Shown here in pieces: positions 1 to 6,833 of a stretch of DNA of 12,391 nucleotides (positions are counted from its first letter, which is position 1; every line of letters starts with the position of its first letter). The stretch lies in assembly GCA_003661015.1 (NCBI GenBank), contig QMVI01000013.1:1-12391 (forward strand), in the 5' to 3' direction. Below the pieces are notes generated by a model. It ran no database searches and was not told where the DNA came from. It worked only from the letters and a program-made list of their open reading frames with translations. The stretch is from Methanosarcinales archaeon (lineage in GTDB: Archaea > Halobacteriota > Methanosarcinia > DSM-18856 > Methermicoccaceae). A program made the position numbers and the translations under genes.

Positions 1-249
1 CTTTCTTACATATGCCACAAAGCTCACATATCCTTGCTCATCAAGTGCTCTGACGAAACCCCCCACCTTTGCAGGACTATCTCCAAAAGTGAAAAGGGCT
101 TCAGTTGCCTTCCTTGCCTTCCCAAGCAACACCTCGACATCTTTCAGAGTCATGAGAGTGATGTCATCAGACCTGAACCCACAGTACGCACATCTGTTAA
201 AACAGGTGTGGGTTAATGGTATGAAGACATTCCTCGAATATGTTATCAT
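1..249 (-). CDS. cofG: CofG, FO synthase subunit 1 (N-terminal part, runs off the left edge)
   Basis: Radical SAM enzyme that, with CofH, makes the deazaflavin chromophore FO of coenzyme F420. The minus-strand reading from the ATG at 249-247 gives 83 codons without a stop. It opens with ITYSRNVFIPLTHTC and carries the radical SAM cysteine pattern CX3CX2C (C16, C20, C23, in CFNRCAYC), followed by GFRSDD. Residues 51-58 read ALFTFGDS, close to the CofG pattern EALFTFGE. These two stretches favour CofG over CofH or other radical SAM enzymes. The start is preceded by a GGAAGG purine stretch (minus strand, about 266-261). The gene is divergent from purB. F420 biosynthesis supports a methanogen-like or related archaeon. 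Only the N-terminal part is visible, so the rest cannot be judged. Confidence 0.88.
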   Translation of the reverse strand, partial: MITYSRNVFIPLTHTCFNRCAYCGFRSDDITLMTLKDVEVLLGKARKATEALFTFGDSPAKVGGFVRALDEQGYVSFVAYVRK

Positions 250-274
250 AACATTTCCATCCTTCCTAACAACC

Positions 275-288
275 TATTATATATTATT
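275..288. promoter_or_regulatory. Shared TATA region between cofG and purB
   Basis: The stretch TATTATATATTATT is nearly symmetric and lies between two divergent genes. Its centre is about 25 bases before the purB ATG (306), the usual TATA-to-start distance in archaea, so the purB transcript would be leaderless or nearly so. On the other strand the distance to the cofG ATG (249) is about 32 bases, leaving a leader of only a few bases. Promoter use is inferred from position and composition. Confidence 0.5.
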
Positions 289-305
289 CTGTGGGACTAG
301 ATATT

Positions 306-1652
306 ATGGCGATACATCCCATTGAATATAGATATGGTCATCCTGAGATGAGAGAGGTCTGGAGCGAGGAGACTCGTTTCAGATACATTCTTGACGTTGA
401 GATTGCACTTGCAAAGGCAGAGGCTGAATTTGGACTGATACCTCCAAAAGCAGCAAGTGATATCGAGAGAGGTTCAAAAGTTGTTAAACTTGAGAGGGTG
501 AAGGAGATCGAGAGGGAGATCGAGCATGATATGATGGCGGTTGTGCTCGCCCTCTCTGAGAGAAGCGGGGAAGGAGGCAAATGGGTACATTTTGGTGCAA
601 CTTCGAACGACATACTCGATACCGCCACAGCCCTCCAGCTAAAAAAGGCTTGCTCCATACTTGAAGAGAGAATTATGATACTGCTCGGCACCCTGTTGAA
701 GTTGGCAGAAGAACACAAGAATACCGTATGTGCTGGAAGGACGCATGGGCAGGTGGGTGTTCCAACCACCTATGGTATGAGGTTTGCAGTGTGGGCATGC
801 GAAATACACAGACACCTCGAGAGACTGCGAGAGATGAAGAAAAGATTGCTTGTCGGCAAGCTTGGGGGAGCGGTAGGTACTCTTGCATCACTTGGTTATG
901 ATGGATTGAAGGTGAGAAAGAGAATGTGCGAAATACTCGGACTCGGAGAGGCGCTGGTCACAAACCAGGTAATCCAGCGGGATAGACATGCAGAATTTGT
1001 GATGTGGATGGCAAACGTTGCAACAACTCTCGATAAGATATGCACAGAGATAAGAACACTCCAGAGAACAGAGATAGGAGAGGTTGAGGAGCCCTTTGGA
1101 GAGAAACAGGTCGGTTCATCAACAATGCCACACAAGAAAAACCCGATAAAGTCTGAGCAGGTCTGCGGTCTTGCAAGGGTTGTGAGGGGGCTGGTTGAAG
1201 CAGAGCTATTGAACAATGTGCTATGGGATGAGCGAGACCTTACGAACTCTGCTCCGGAGAGGATAATTTTCCCAGAAGGATGCATACTGCTCGACCACAT
1301 GCTCAGACTCACAGACTACATACTGAGCGGGCTCAAATTCAACCATGAGAGAATCGAGAGAAACATAATGGTGATGGATGGTGTGAACCTTGCCGAGGCT
1401 GTGATGATAGAGCTGACAAGGAAGGGAGTGGGAAGACAGAGGGCTCACGAGCTTGTCAGGGAGTGTGCGATGAGGGCGTATGGTGGTGAGAGCTTCAGGG
1501 AGACTCTGCTGAAGGTGATACAGCGAGAGGGTCTGGAGATAAAAAAAGAAGAACTTGATAAGATGTTAAACCCGAGGAACTACATCGGATGCGCTGTTGA
1601 ACAGGTAGAAATGGTGATAGAAAGACTCAGTAAAGATACCATCATTGAATAA
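306..1652 (+). CDS. purB: Adenylosuccinate lyase
   Basis: Cytosolic lyase of purine synthesis. It releases fumarate from SAICAR to give AICAR, and from adenylosuccinate to give AMP. The 448-residue product has the usual family length and starts MAIHPIEYRYG, typical of archaeal PurB. Fumarase/aspartase superfamily motifs are in order: VHFGATSND (about 94-102), the GRTHGQ segment with the candidate catalytic His147, and the signature loop GSSTMPHKKNP (about 270-280) holding the catalytic serine. ATG 306 was chosen over an in-frame GTG at 291 because the family begins at this methionine and the TATA region sits about 25 bases upstream. The gene ends in TAA, and its last 11 bases overlap the end of the convergent kinase-like gene. 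Confidence 0.96.
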   Translation: MAIHPIEYRYGHPEMREVWSEETRFRYILDVEIALAKAEAEFGLIPPKAASDIERGSKVVKLERVKEIEREIEHDMMAVVLALSERSGEGGKWVHFGATSNDILDTATALQLKKACSILEERIMILLGTLLKLAEEHKNTVCAGRTHGQVGVPTTYGMRFAVWACEIHRHLERLREMKKRLLVGKLGGAVGTLASLGYDGLKVRKRMCEILGLGEALVTNQVIQRDRHAEFVMWMANVATTLDKICTEIRTLQRTEIGEVEEPFGEKQVGSSTMPHKKNPIKSEQVCGLARVVRGLVEAELLNNVLWDERDLTNSAPERIIFPEGCILLDHMLRLTDYILSGLKFNHERIERNIMVMDGVNLAEAVMIELTRKGVGRQRAHELVRECAMRAYGGESFRETLLKVIQREGLEIKKEELDKMLNPRNYIGCAVEQVEMVIERLSKDTIIE

Positions 1653-2190
1653 CCATCACCACTCTATTCCCCAAAACATCAAAACCCCAGCCATGCCTCT
1701 CACAGACAAGTTTCGCAAGTGATAGTCCAAACCCTATCCTATCCTTTTCTGTCTTGAACCTTGTGAAATATGGCAACATACTTATATCCTCGTCTGTGTC
1801 AAGAACCAGCTCTATTTTTTGAGGGGTTATCACAAACTTTCCTCCCATCTCCTCTGCAACCTATACAAGATTATCGAGGGCATCATACAACATCGCGTCT
1901 GCATTGACGACACACCCTTGTGATTCAGGGGTACAAAATCTTCGAAGATATGCCTCAACATCTATTTTCTGCAGTGATAACTGCTTTTTTTCGATTTTGT
2001 TTAAAATATTTGCATAATTTAAGAGTTCTGCCAATTTATCAATCTGTTCAAGAGACTTTTGTATATAAACATCTGACTTTTCCTTATCCCCACAAATCTT
2101 CAAAATCTCGATGTAGCCACGTGCCCCCTGTATGTAGTTAGATGCATCGTGTAATAAAAAATCAACCCACCTACGTTTTTCAACATCCAT
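1642..2190 (-). CDS. Histidine-kinase-like protein with an in-frame TAG
   Basis: The product has 182 codons before TGA, with TAG as codon 110. Residues about 10-30 read WVDFLLHDASNYIQGARGY, a DHp-type segment with an HDxxN phosphoacceptor box (candidate His15), followed by a helical stretch. The second half resembles an HATPase domain: ALDNLV-TAG-VAEEMG in the N-box position, and GFGLSLAKLV in the G2-box position. The usual DxGxG box is not recognisable; LDTDEDI occupies that place. No sensor, PAS or membrane segment precedes the DHp helix. ATG 2190 starts two bases after the nrdD stop, so the two are probably cotranscribed. The part after TAG continues in the same frame and still looks like a kinase domain, so the TAG is either read as an amino acid or is a recent nonsense mutation. 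Partner and signal are unknown. Confidence 0.68.
1861..1863 (-). other. In-frame TAG codon in the kinase-like gene (codon 110)
   Basis: The minus strand reads CTT GTA TAG GTT GCA GAG GAG ATG, giving L-V-X-V-A-E-E-M. Reading through joins the DHp half to the HATPase half without a frame change. It is a candidate pyrrolysine or otherwise suppressed codon. Confidence 0.6.
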
Positions 2191-2192
2191 CC

Positions 2193-4322
2193 TCAATCCT
2201 CGCCAAGACAGAATGTCATGTCTTTTGTGAATGCAAAGTATCCGACCTGGGTCTTCCTTGCTATATTCATGGCAAACTCTCTCAGTCCGACAGGTGATGG
2301 ATTTGGCTCTCCGAGGAATATGTGAAGTATGTTCCCTCCATCAACTATGGGGAAGAATATGTGCTCAATCATCACCCGTTCGTGCAGAGAGACATCCGCA
2401 TCATACGGAACATGGGTTCCATTCGTGTAATATACGGGCAAATCCCTTGTTTCCCTGATGTGAGATAGAGCATACTCAACATTCCCTTTTATCGTTCTTA
2501 CAGCGTATTCTCTGTACTCTCTGTTGAGTAAATCAGAAACCGCAAATCTCTGAACAGTTGTTTCTGCTGGCGTTCTTGCGAGTGCGATTTCCATCTTGTG
2601 TTTTTCAGATAGCTCACGTGCATAGAATTCCATCTCAGTCATCGCTCTCACTGCCAGCTTCAGAGCATCCCTTGACTCATGAAGCTGATAACCAGTGTGG
2701 TGCTGAACCATTTCATTTATACCCACAACACCTATGGTATATACCAACCCATCCATATCAACAGCTTGTGCTCCCTTCTCTCCTGTGTTCGGATCACGAG
2801 GTCTTTGAGTTGCAAAGGGCATCCTTCCACACTTCACAATCTCATCAATCCATCCCTTTTTCACATGGAATGTTTCTACCGCCAAGTCCATCATTCTTTT
2901 GAGCTCTTCAAACAATCTGTTGTCCTCCCCTCCAGCACGATATGCTGCCCTTGGGCAGTTGATAGATACAACCTGAACCGCACCCATTGAGAAGTGAGCA
3001 CCATCCACAAAGTACATCTTATCCTCGAAGTGTTCATCATTTTCTGCTGTGCTTGAGAATTGGTATGCACAGCACTGATAACATGATACACCTTCTCCGC
3101 CACCGCGATAAGCTGGAATTTGGTTGTCGAAGTATGGGGTACCAAACTTGGCGGTCAAATCAAAAGATAACGAATATAGTTCGTCATAGGACGGTGCATC
3201 AGACACACCTTCACTATCATTAAGAAATTCGGGTGTTATTGCAATCTCTGGCTTCGGGAAGTTGAATGGCTTGCCCATCACATCACCCTGTAGCATGACA
3301 TTCATCAATGCCTTGAACGCCAGTCTCGTTTCCCTCTCAAACTCACCATATGTCCGAAGTGGTGCTTGAGAACCATCCCAAACCTTTCCAGCATACACAA
3401 CCGGTTTGTCTCTCCAGAGCTTTGGAACTCCTGGGGTGAGCTGAACCGAAGAGAAGACCATCTGCCCCCCGCGGGCAACCATCATCTGTGTCATTTCATA
3501 AACAAACATCTGCATCAGCTGTTCTATCTCCTCGTAGGAAAGTCCCTCCAAGTAAGGAGCCAAAAATGTGAGGAAGTTGTAGAAGCCTTGCCCTCCTGCA
3601 AAGTTAGTCTGGGCACTTCCGAGTGTTTTCACTGCGTGGAGAACAGCGACCTCTGGTTTTTTGGCAGGTCCTGCAACCGATGCCTTTCTTCCAGAACCAT
3701 CTGGCATGAGACCATAGTAGAAGAAATAACGTAAATCCCAATCCTGACAGAATGCCCTTGTGCCAAAGTATTCCAGATCGTGTATGTGTATATCCCCATT
3801 CAAATGTGCATCTGCAATATGATGGGGGATGCAAAGGAGATACTGTTCTTTTGATATTTTATCAGCCTTCTTCTTGTGTGAGGTTTCTGCATTCTCCTGA
3901 AGGTTTGCATTCTCCTTTGCCTCAAATCCCTTTCCCATGTCTATTTCATATGCATCATACACCGGAATGCCCACACGTGTGAGAATGTTTCTGTACTCTG
4001 GAAAGCCCCATTCAAGTAGAACTGTGTTCACAACCTCTCTGATCAGAGGGGCAGAAAGGAATTTCGGATTCATCCATATGATTCTCTTCTCTGCCTCCCT
4101 CGCAACATTCCATGCAGTATCTCTGTCCATTGGAGGCATACCATAGAAATGCTCCGCCAATTTCGACTCTTTTATGAGAGTTTCAACAATCCTTTCTTTG
4201 TCCCACTCCATTATGTGTCCGTCTGTTGTTCTCACCTTGGGGAGTGGGGAAACATATTCTCCAAACAGGGTTTTCTGTACAAGCCTCTTATCTCTGCTAA
4301 TGACCTTGCTCTTCATCTTCAT
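2193..4322 (-). CDS. nrdD: Anaerobic (class III) ribonucleoside-triphosphate reductase lacking the glycyl-radical domain
   Basis: NrdD reduces ribonucleoside triphosphates to deoxy forms with a glycyl radical that NrdG generates. The 709-residue product has an ATP-cone (about 26-125) and a catalytic barrel. HIHDLEYFGTRAFCQDWDL carries the first active-site cysteine (about 192), and SCYQCCAYQF (about 413-422) the thiyl-radical cysteine region. NCPRAAY and GINEMVQHHTGY are also family-like. The chain ends at VGYFAFTKDMTFCLGED. In the family this point is followed by a four-cysteine zinc site and the RVxGY glycyl-radical loop, roughly 60 further residues. None of this is present, and no downstream frame encodes it. 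ATG 4322 was chosen because GGGTGAG lies just upstream; an in-frame GTG at 4328 overlaps the redoxin stop. It sits in an operon with nrdH and the kinase-like gene. Without a partner carrying the missing domain, the enzyme should be inactive. Confidence 0.9.
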   Translation of the reverse strand: MKMKSKVISRDKRLVQKTLFGEYVSPLPKVRTTDGHIMEWDKERIVETLIKESKLAEHFYGMPPMDRDTAWNVAREAEKRIIWMNPKFLSAPLIREVVNTVLLEWGFPEYRNILTRVGIPVYDAYEIDMGKGFEAKENANLQENAETSHKKKADKISKEQYLLCIPHHIADAHLNGDIHIHDLEYFGTRAFCQDWDLRYFFYYGLMPDGSGRKASVAGPAKKPEVAVLHAVKTLGSAQTNFAGGQGFYNFLTFLAPYLEGLSYEEIEQLMQMFVYEMTQMMVARGGQMVFSSVQLTPGVPKLWRDKPVVYAGKVWDGSQAPLRTYGEFERETRLAFKALMNVMLQGDVMGKPFNFPKPEIAITPEFLNDSEGVSDAPSYDELYSLSFDLTAKFGTPYFDNQIPAYRGGGEGVSCYQCCAYQFSSTAENDEHFEDKMYFVDGAHFSMGAVQVVSINCPRAAYRAGGEDNRLFEELKRMMDLAVETFHVKKGWIDEIVKCGRMPFATQRPRDPNTGEKGAQAVDMDGLVYTIGVVGINEMVQHHTGYQLHESRDALKLAVRAMTEMEFYARELSEKHKMEIALARTPAETTVQRFAVSDLLNREYREYAVRTIKGNVEYALSHIRETRDLPVYYTNGTHVPYDADVSLHERVMIEHIFFPIVDGGNILHIFLGEPNPSPVGLREFAMNIARKTQVGYFAFTKDMTFCLGED

Positions 4323-4324
4323 AA

Positions 4325-4585
4325 TCACTCACCCAATATCTCCGTGAGGATGTCCTCTTTGACAACTCCCTGATCAAAAAGTTCTGATGGTTGTAAATAT
4401 TTATCCCCTACTTGAAGTATCGGTGCTTCAAGCACGAAGACACCACTTAATCTGAGGTCAACCACATTCTCTGGATTCTCAAGGCTTCTCTCCTCATACT
4501 CCACGCCATTGCTCTTCAAAAACTCCTTCAAGACCTTACATCTCGGACAACGACTCGTAGTGTATATCACTATCCTCCCACTCAT
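4325..4585 (-). CDS. nrdH: NrdH/glutaredoxin-like redoxin
   Basis: Small thiol-disulfide redoxin of 86 residues. RIVIYTTSRCPRC puts a CPRC active site (C13, C16) after the first strand, the standard glutaredoxin fold position, and EAPILQVGDKYL supplies the expected cis-proline (P55) followed by a strand. The gene lies immediately upstream of nrdD, and its TGA (4327-4325) nearly abuts the nrdD ATG. An NrdH-type redoxin has been described as the electron donor of the class III reductase in Methanosarcina barkeri, so this is the likely reductant for the neighbouring NrdD (inference from context). A GGTGG stretch precedes the ATG. A general glutaredoxin role cannot be excluded. Confidence 0.85.
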   Translation of the reverse strand: MSGRIVIYTTSRCPRCKVLKEFLKSNGVEYEERSLENPENVVDLRLSGVFVLEAPILQVGDKYLQPSELFDQGVVKEDILTEILGE

Positions 4586-4634
4586 ATGACCACCACAGAC
4601 AAATAAATTTCAACTGCTCAAGATAATATCAACC

Positions 4635-4647
4635 CATTCATATATAT
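4635..4647 (+). promoter_or_regulatory. TATA-like box before the ADP-dependent sugar kinase
   Basis: ATTCATATATATC lies about 20 bases before the ATG at 4661, so transcription should start at or very near the start codon and give a leaderless mRNA. No Shine-Dalgarno sequence is seen. On the opposite strand an AAATTTATTT stretch (about 4611-4601) could serve the divergent redoxin gene. Confidence 0.4.
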
Positions 4648-4660
4648 CCATCTATGGTAT

Positions 4661-5755
4661 ATGAGTATTGTGAAAGTATTGTGTGGCTTTAATTCCAACA
4701 TAGATAGGGTCATCAAAGTGAGTAATGGTGTCTTGAATGAGTTAGAAAGAACGGGAGCAACCAATGTTGTTGAAACAATTCTTTCACATATGAAATCTGG
4801 TAAAGGGAAAGAGTATGTTGTGGATAGAGATATTGCCCTGATGTTATCCCATCTCAGGGGTGAGGACAGACTGGGAGGGAATGCTGCAAATGTTGCCAAA
4901 GTTCTATCGTTGCTCGGGGATGAACCCATGCTCAACATTGTCTCTCCGGATGTGTTGCCCCTTGTACCAGAAGGTATTATCGTCCCACCTGTGAGTACTG
5001 AAGGAGAGTGTGTTCATTATGTTTTCGAGTTTGAAAGAGGATACTTTGAAAATATTTTTATAAAAAACAGCGATAGAGTTATTTTTACATATGACCCACT
5101 AAATTCTTAGCTTTGTTTGAATCCTGAATTTGAAAAGGAGGCATTGGAACATACAAAAGAATTCGAGGGTATGTTTGCATCTGGGTTTCATTTGGTAAGA
5201 AAGTTTGAGGACATTGAACCAGCCATCTCCTTTCTGAAAAAGATGAACAAAGAGGGAGTGGAGATTCATACAGAACTCGGCTCGATAGCCAATATCGAAG
5301 TTGTGAAAAGAGTGCTGGGTGAGATCGACATATAGAGTCTGGGATTCAATGAGGAGGAAATGTCCGAACTTCTGGGTTCCAATAACATAAAAAATGCCAT
5401 GGAAATGTGGAAGATTCCCATCGTATATGTGCATACCAAGGACTTTGTGTATGCAACCATCACATGCGAGGAGAGGGTTGAGAAGGTTCTGGAAGGTATG
5501 AGATGTGGTGTGAGGGTTGCGTCCTTCCTCGCATCTCATGGAACGCTTGATAACTTCAAGCCAGATTTCTCAACTCCACCAAGCAAGAAAGGAGTTGAGC
5601 TTGCCCATAGAATGGGTGGTGATGAGAGCGGAGCAGTTTTGTATGGGGATGTTATCGAATGTGTTGTTCCTTCACTGCTGGTCGATAAACCAAAGACAAC
5701 AGTCGGGCTTGGAGATGCTTTCACAGGAGGATACATTCATTAGGTGCTTGGGTGA
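4661..5755 (+). CDS. ADP-dependent sugar kinase (glucokinase/phosphofructokinase family) with three in-frame TAG codons
   Basis: The family phosphorylates glucose or fructose-6-phosphate with ADP in the modified archaeal glycolysis. Reading TAG as sense gives 364 residues ending at TGA (5753-5755), with unknown residues at 150, 225 and 361. Family features span all segments: CGFNSNIDRV near the N-terminus, GGNAANVAKVLSLLG (about 72-86), SGFHLV, the HXE motif as HTE (203-205), the NXXE motif as NEEE (230-233), YVHTKDFVYA, and the catalytic GXGD motif as GLGD (349-352). HXE lies between the first and second TAG; NXXE and GXGD lie after the second. There is no frameshift, which argues against simple decay. 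The product is shorter than typical ADP-dependent kinases (about 450 residues) and ends 12 residues after GLGD. The true end could instead be the TAG at 5741-5743. Substrate is not deducible. Its 3' end overlaps the convergent gene at 6102-5740. Confidence 0.72.
5108..5110 (+). other. In-frame TAG, codon 150 of the ADP-dependent kinase
   Basis: The sequence reads GAC CCA CTA AAT TCT TAG CTT TGT TTG AAT, giving DPLNS-X-LCLN. Family members have a similar YDxxN segment here, and the alignment continues with the SGFHLV stretch, so the codon falls inside the protein. No in-frame ATG lies nearby downstream; a TTG at 5117 would be needed to restart. Confidence 0.65.
5333..5335 (+). other. In-frame TAG, codon 225 of the ADP-dependent kinase
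   Basis: The sequence reads GAG ATC GAC ATA TAG AGT CTG GGA TTC AAT GAG, giving EIDI-X-SLGFNE. The codon sits directly before the strongly conserved SxGxNExE segment. The position is often aspartate in the family, as recalled. The NXXE motif follows five residues later in the same frame. Confidence 0.65.
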
Positions 5756-6102
5756 GGGCGAAGAAGGTACTGGTGCTGGTTATCAGAGATTGTTTCAGCG
5801 ACCTCATACACCTCTCCAACCTTCGAAAGTAATGCACACACAAGAACCACATCAACACCTTTCAAATCACTTTCACATCCCCAAAAATTCAGAGAAATTG
5901 CACCATCTGTGAGTTCCATGCTCTCAAATCCCTTTGCAAGATCGTGATCTACAACAGCCTCTCCCACCGCATTCACAACCGAAATAGGGTCTTCTGCTGT
6001 TATTCCAATGAAAGAACAAATACGCGAGCATAATTCCTCTGCATCTCCCTGCTCCACATATTCATAAACCACTTTAAGTATTGCATCAGCAAATCCTTCC
6101 AT
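5740..6102 (-). CDS. Hypothetical protein of 120 residues
   Basis: I do not recognise this protein. From ATG 6102 it reads MEGFADAILKVVYEYVEQG, then a region with a CSRIC pair (C25, C29) and ITAEDPISVVNAVGEA. A mixed helix/strand part follows with VDVVLVCALLSKVGEVYEV. It is soluble, acidic, without a signal peptide or membrane helix. It ends in TAA. A TTG at 6111, in frame and four bases after GGAGG (6120-6116), is an alternative start that would add three residues. The AT-rich AAATATTAAAG on the minus strand (about 6134-6124) fits a TATA box about 27 bases from the ATG. It is divergent from psmB and overlaps the end of the sugar kinase gene. A longer minus-strand reading frame continues upstream to 6498, but that part mirrors psmB and looks non-coding. 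Confidence 0.68.
   Translation of the reverse strand: MEGFADAILKVVYEYVEQGDAEELCSRICSFIGITAEDPISVVNAVGEAVVDHDLAKGFESMELTDGAISLNFWGCESDLKGVDVVLVCALLSKVGEVYEVAETISDNQHQYLLRPHPST
5741..5743 (+). other. TAG near the 3' end of the ADP-dependent kinase (codon 361)
   Basis: GGYIH-TAG-VLG-TGA: this TAG is followed by only three codons before a TGA. It could be the real stop. If TAG is a sense codon the protein gains four residues. Confidence 0.45.
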
Positions 6103-6146
6103 ACACCACAATAATCCTCCATCTTTAATATTTTTTAGAGAAACCC

Positions 6147-6154
6147 TTATATAG
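6147..6154 (+). promoter_or_regulatory. TATA box of the psmB cluster
   Basis: CTTATATA preceded by AAACC resembles an archaeal TATA box. It would place transcription start near 6175, leaving a leader of roughly 30 bases before psmB that contains the Shine-Dalgarno GAGGGG at 6198-6203, five bases from the ATG. Confidence 0.5.
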
Positions 6155-6208
6155 ATGGCACTAGTACCATTCTGATGTATCTGTTTTTCTAAACCTTGAG
6201 GGGTTTGA

Positions 6209-6817
6209 ATGAAGGAACTGAAAGGAACAACCACAATAGGTATAGTATGCAAAGATGGTGTTGTACTTGGGAGTGAAAGAAGGGCAACAATGGGAACGTT
6301 CATAGCGACGCACGAAGCAAAGAAGATATACCAAATCGATGATCTTGTAGGAATGACAACCGCTGGTGCTGTAGGTGATGCACAGCAACTTGTGAGGATA
6401 CTCAGCGCAGAGGCAAGACTGCACAAAGTACGGATAGGGGAGCCTATGAGTGTGAGAGCGATAGCAACACTGCTCTCAAACATACTGAGTGCAAACAAAT
6501 ACTTCTTCCTCGTTCAGCTGCTGGTTGGAGGGGTTGATACAAGAGGTCCATCAGTATATTCTCTCGACCTCTTGGGAGGACAGATTGAAGAGAGGAAGGT
6601 GGTTGCAACAGGCTCTGGTTCTCCAATAGCATATGGAGTGCTTGAAGACCAGTACCGTGAGGGCATGAGCACAGATGAAGGAGTGAAACTTGCGTTCAAG
6701 GCACTGCAGGCAGCAATGAGAAGGGATGCTGCGAGTGGTGATGGTGTTGAAATTGTGAAGATAACAAGAGAAGGATTTGAGTGGGTTGAAGTGGATGAGC
6801 TGAAGATAAACGAATGA
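6209..6817 (+). CDS. psmB: Proteasome beta subunit
   Basis: Catalytic subunit of the archaeal 20S proteasome, made as a precursor that cleaves itself before a threonine. The 202-residue chain starts MKELKG, a very short propeptide, then TTTIGI, so Thr7 becomes the mature N-terminal nucleophile. Lys33 of the mature chain is present in EAKKIYQI, and GSGSP carries the conserved serine region. Mature position 17 is glutamate (GSERRAT) where many homologues have aspartate; as I recall, methanogen beta subunits often have glutamate here. The start is supported by GAGGGG five bases upstream. It is the first gene of a cluster with fttA (16-base gap) and an MFS transporter. Pairing of psmB with the FttA nuclease gene is a recurring euryarchaeal arrangement. 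It ends in TGA. Confidence 0.96.
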   Translation: MKELKGTTTIGIVCKDGVVLGSERRATMGTFIATHEAKKIYQIDDLVGMTTAGAVGDAQQLVRILSAEARLHKVRIGEPMSVRAIATLLSNILSANKYFFLVQLLVGGVDTRGPSVYSLDLLGGQIEERKVVATGSGSPIAYGVLEDQYREGMSTDEGVKLAFKALQAAMRRDAASGDGVEIVKITREGFEWVEVDELKINE

Positions 6818-6833
6818 AGTACAGGGGAGCTGA

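Noticed and set aside
291..305. GTG at 291 as start of purB
   Set aside because: It adds five residues not seen in the family and would lie within about 10 bases of the TATA region.
34..325. Two plus-strand reading frames at the left end (34-216 and 89-325)
   Set aside because: They mirror cofG on the minus strand, which has clear radical SAM motifs; their own translations resemble nothing.
896..1312. Minus-strand frame of 138 codons inside purB
   Set aside because: Shadow of the catalytic part of purB, with no motif and no ribosome binding context.
2193..2195. Read-through or frameshift at the nrdD stop to restore the radical domain
   Set aside because: None of the three downstream frames contains CxxC pairs or RVxGY; one is the kinase-like gene and the others hit stops quickly.
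6103..6498. Upstream extension of the 120-residue gene on the minus strand to 6498
   Set aside because: That part lies opposite the psmB coding region and promoter and reads like a mirror of psmB codons; a start at 6102 fits a TATA box better.
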